Positions 20,676 to 21,307 of a stretch of DNA of 21,307 nucleotides are shown in pieces (the stretch's first letter is position 1; the number at the start of each line of letters is the position of its first letter). The translations under genes were made by a program, and so were the position numbers. The DNA is taken from the IMG/VR virus record IMGVR_UViG_3300006920_000315, positions 1-21,307 of that record; one strand, 5' to 3'. The notes under the pieces were generated by a model that had not been told where the DNA came from, did no database searches, and worked only from the letters and a program-made list of their open reading frames with translations. The stretch is from a virus.

Positions 20676-21307
20676 ATGGATAAAACGCAAGAAATCCTAG
20701 GTAACATTGTCACCTATAATAAGTATGCTAAGTACCTACCTGAAGAAAAGCGTAGAGAAGATTGGAATGAAATCATTAATCGTTATCTTACCATGATGAT
20801 CAAGAAGTATGGCAACCAATTTGATAATGAGGCTTTTAATACATGGCCTGAAGCTCAATTTTTAGAAGGAGAATTTACACCTTTAGTACAAGAAATTCTC
20901 GACAATAGCCAATACCTCTACGACAAAAAAGTTTTACCTTCAATGAGAGCCCTACAATTTGCAGGCCCAGCAATAGAGAAGAATGAAGCACGTATCTACA
21001 ATTGTTCTTACATGCCAATAAATGATTACAGAGGTTTTTCAGAACTGATGTTTTTACTTTTAGGTGGAACTGGTGTTGGCTATTCAATACAATATCATCA
21101 TGTAAGGGAATTGCCAGAGGTTATTCAACCAACTAAAGAAGCAAAATACCTTATAGGTGATTCTATTGAAGGCTGGGCTGATGCAGTAAAACAATTAATG
21201 AAATCACATTTTGGAATCACTAAAGTAAGACCTAGATTTGATTATTCTGATATTAGAAAGAAAGGAGAAAGACTAGTAACTGCTGGTGGTAAAGCTCCAG
21301 GGCCAGA
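20676..21307 (+). CDS. Adenosylcobalamin-dependent ribonucleoside-triphosphate reductase (5' part)
   Basis: The gene runs off the right edge; 210 residues are visible. Class II reductase of the monomeric RTPR type, which converts NTPs to dNTPs with adenosylcobalamin. Recognisable segments are KVLPSMRALQFAGPA, the region containing ARIYNCSYM with the Cys expected near the start of the catalytic domain, LLLGGTGVGYSIQYHHV and GDSIEGWADAV, all characteristic of the vitamin-B12-dependent family. The remaining catalytic cysteines and the cobalamin site lie outside the window. The start has an A-rich, SD-less context (TCAATAAAATG). It would supply the dNTPs for the replication genes upstream, and a B12-using enzyme fits a Bacteroidota host with B12 uptake. 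Confidence 0.9.
   Translation, partial: MDKTQEILGNIVTYNKYAKYLPEEKRREDWNEIINRYLTMMIKKYGNQFDNEAFNTWPEAQFLEGEFTPLVQEILDNSQYLYDKKVLPSMRALQFAGPAIEKNEARIYNCSYMPINDYRGFSELMFLLLGGTGVGYSIQYHHVRELPEVIQPTKEAKYLIGDSIEGWADAVKQLMKSHFGITKVRPRFDYSDIRKKGERLVTAGGKAPGP

Noticed and set aside
1-21307. Stop-codon reassignment as known in some crAss-like phages
   Set aside because: TAA, TAG and TGA all occur as natural gene ends here (for example TAG at 10494 and 15218, TGA at 6683 and 11625), and no gene is interrupted by in-frame stops.
1-21307. tRNA genes, CRISPR arrays, insertion sequences or long direct repeats
   Set aside because: Intergenic gaps are nearly all under 100 bases and fully read; none shows a cloverleaf, a repeat-spacer pattern, a transposase or inverted terminal repeats.

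Overview
The window is a densely packed, AT-rich stretch of a large tailed-phage genome. Every supported gene is on the + strand. Genes usually abut or overlap by a few bases, and there are no tRNA, IS or CRISPR features. The gene set is a viral replication and nucleotide-metabolism block: T7-like family A DNA polymerase, TOPRIM primase, DnaB-type helicase, three accessory helicases, a putative ssDNA-binding protein, a PD-(D/E)XK exonuclease, an rIIA/rIIB pair, a GroES-like cochaperonin and a ribonucleotide reductase. Start codons lack Shine-Dalgarno sequences and instead often sit in an AT-rich AATTATG context, as expected for a Bacteroidota host. A crAss-like phage (Crassvirales) or another large Bacteroidota phage is the best inference. 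No structural genes are present to prove it. TAA, TAG and TGA all end genes here, so there is no sign of stop-codon reassignment.

Layout. 1-924: a left-truncated gene and an unknown gene, closed by a strong terminator. 992-4472: Dda-like SF1B helicase, a DUF3127-like OB-fold candidate and the DNA polymerase. 4483-5352: four small unknown proteins. 5414-9292: SF2 helicase, a 44-aa microprotein with a consensus sliding-clamp-binding motif, an unknown 184-aa protein, a 50-aa protein, the DnaB-like helicase and a P-loop ATPase whose motifs appear in swapped order. 9336-10496: an HTH protein with an acidic tail and the candidate SSB, then a terminator. 10557-12944: primase, a small protein, a uracil-DNA-glycosylase homologue with substituted catalytic residues, and a macro domain, linked by stop/start overlaps. 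12950-16397: rIIA and rIIB, then a terminator. 16463-19718: exonuclease, an unknown protein, a dATP/dGTP diphosphohydrolase-like protein and a UvrD-like helicase, all overlapping. 19730-21307: a membrane-anchored protein, the GroES-like protein, a terminator and the start of a B12-dependent ribonucleotide reductase.

Functionally, primase, DnaB-type helicase, polymerase and SSB candidate form the replisome core. The accessory helicases and exonuclease would serve recombination, fork restart and host-DNA turnover. The reductase and diphosphohydrolase adjust dNTP pools, and the macro domain and rII proteins are plausible host-defence countermeasures. The most unusual items are the clamp-motif microprotein, the rearranged ATPase, the probably inactive UDG fused by overlap to the macro domain, and four terminator hairpins placed so close to the next start codon that no promoter fits between.
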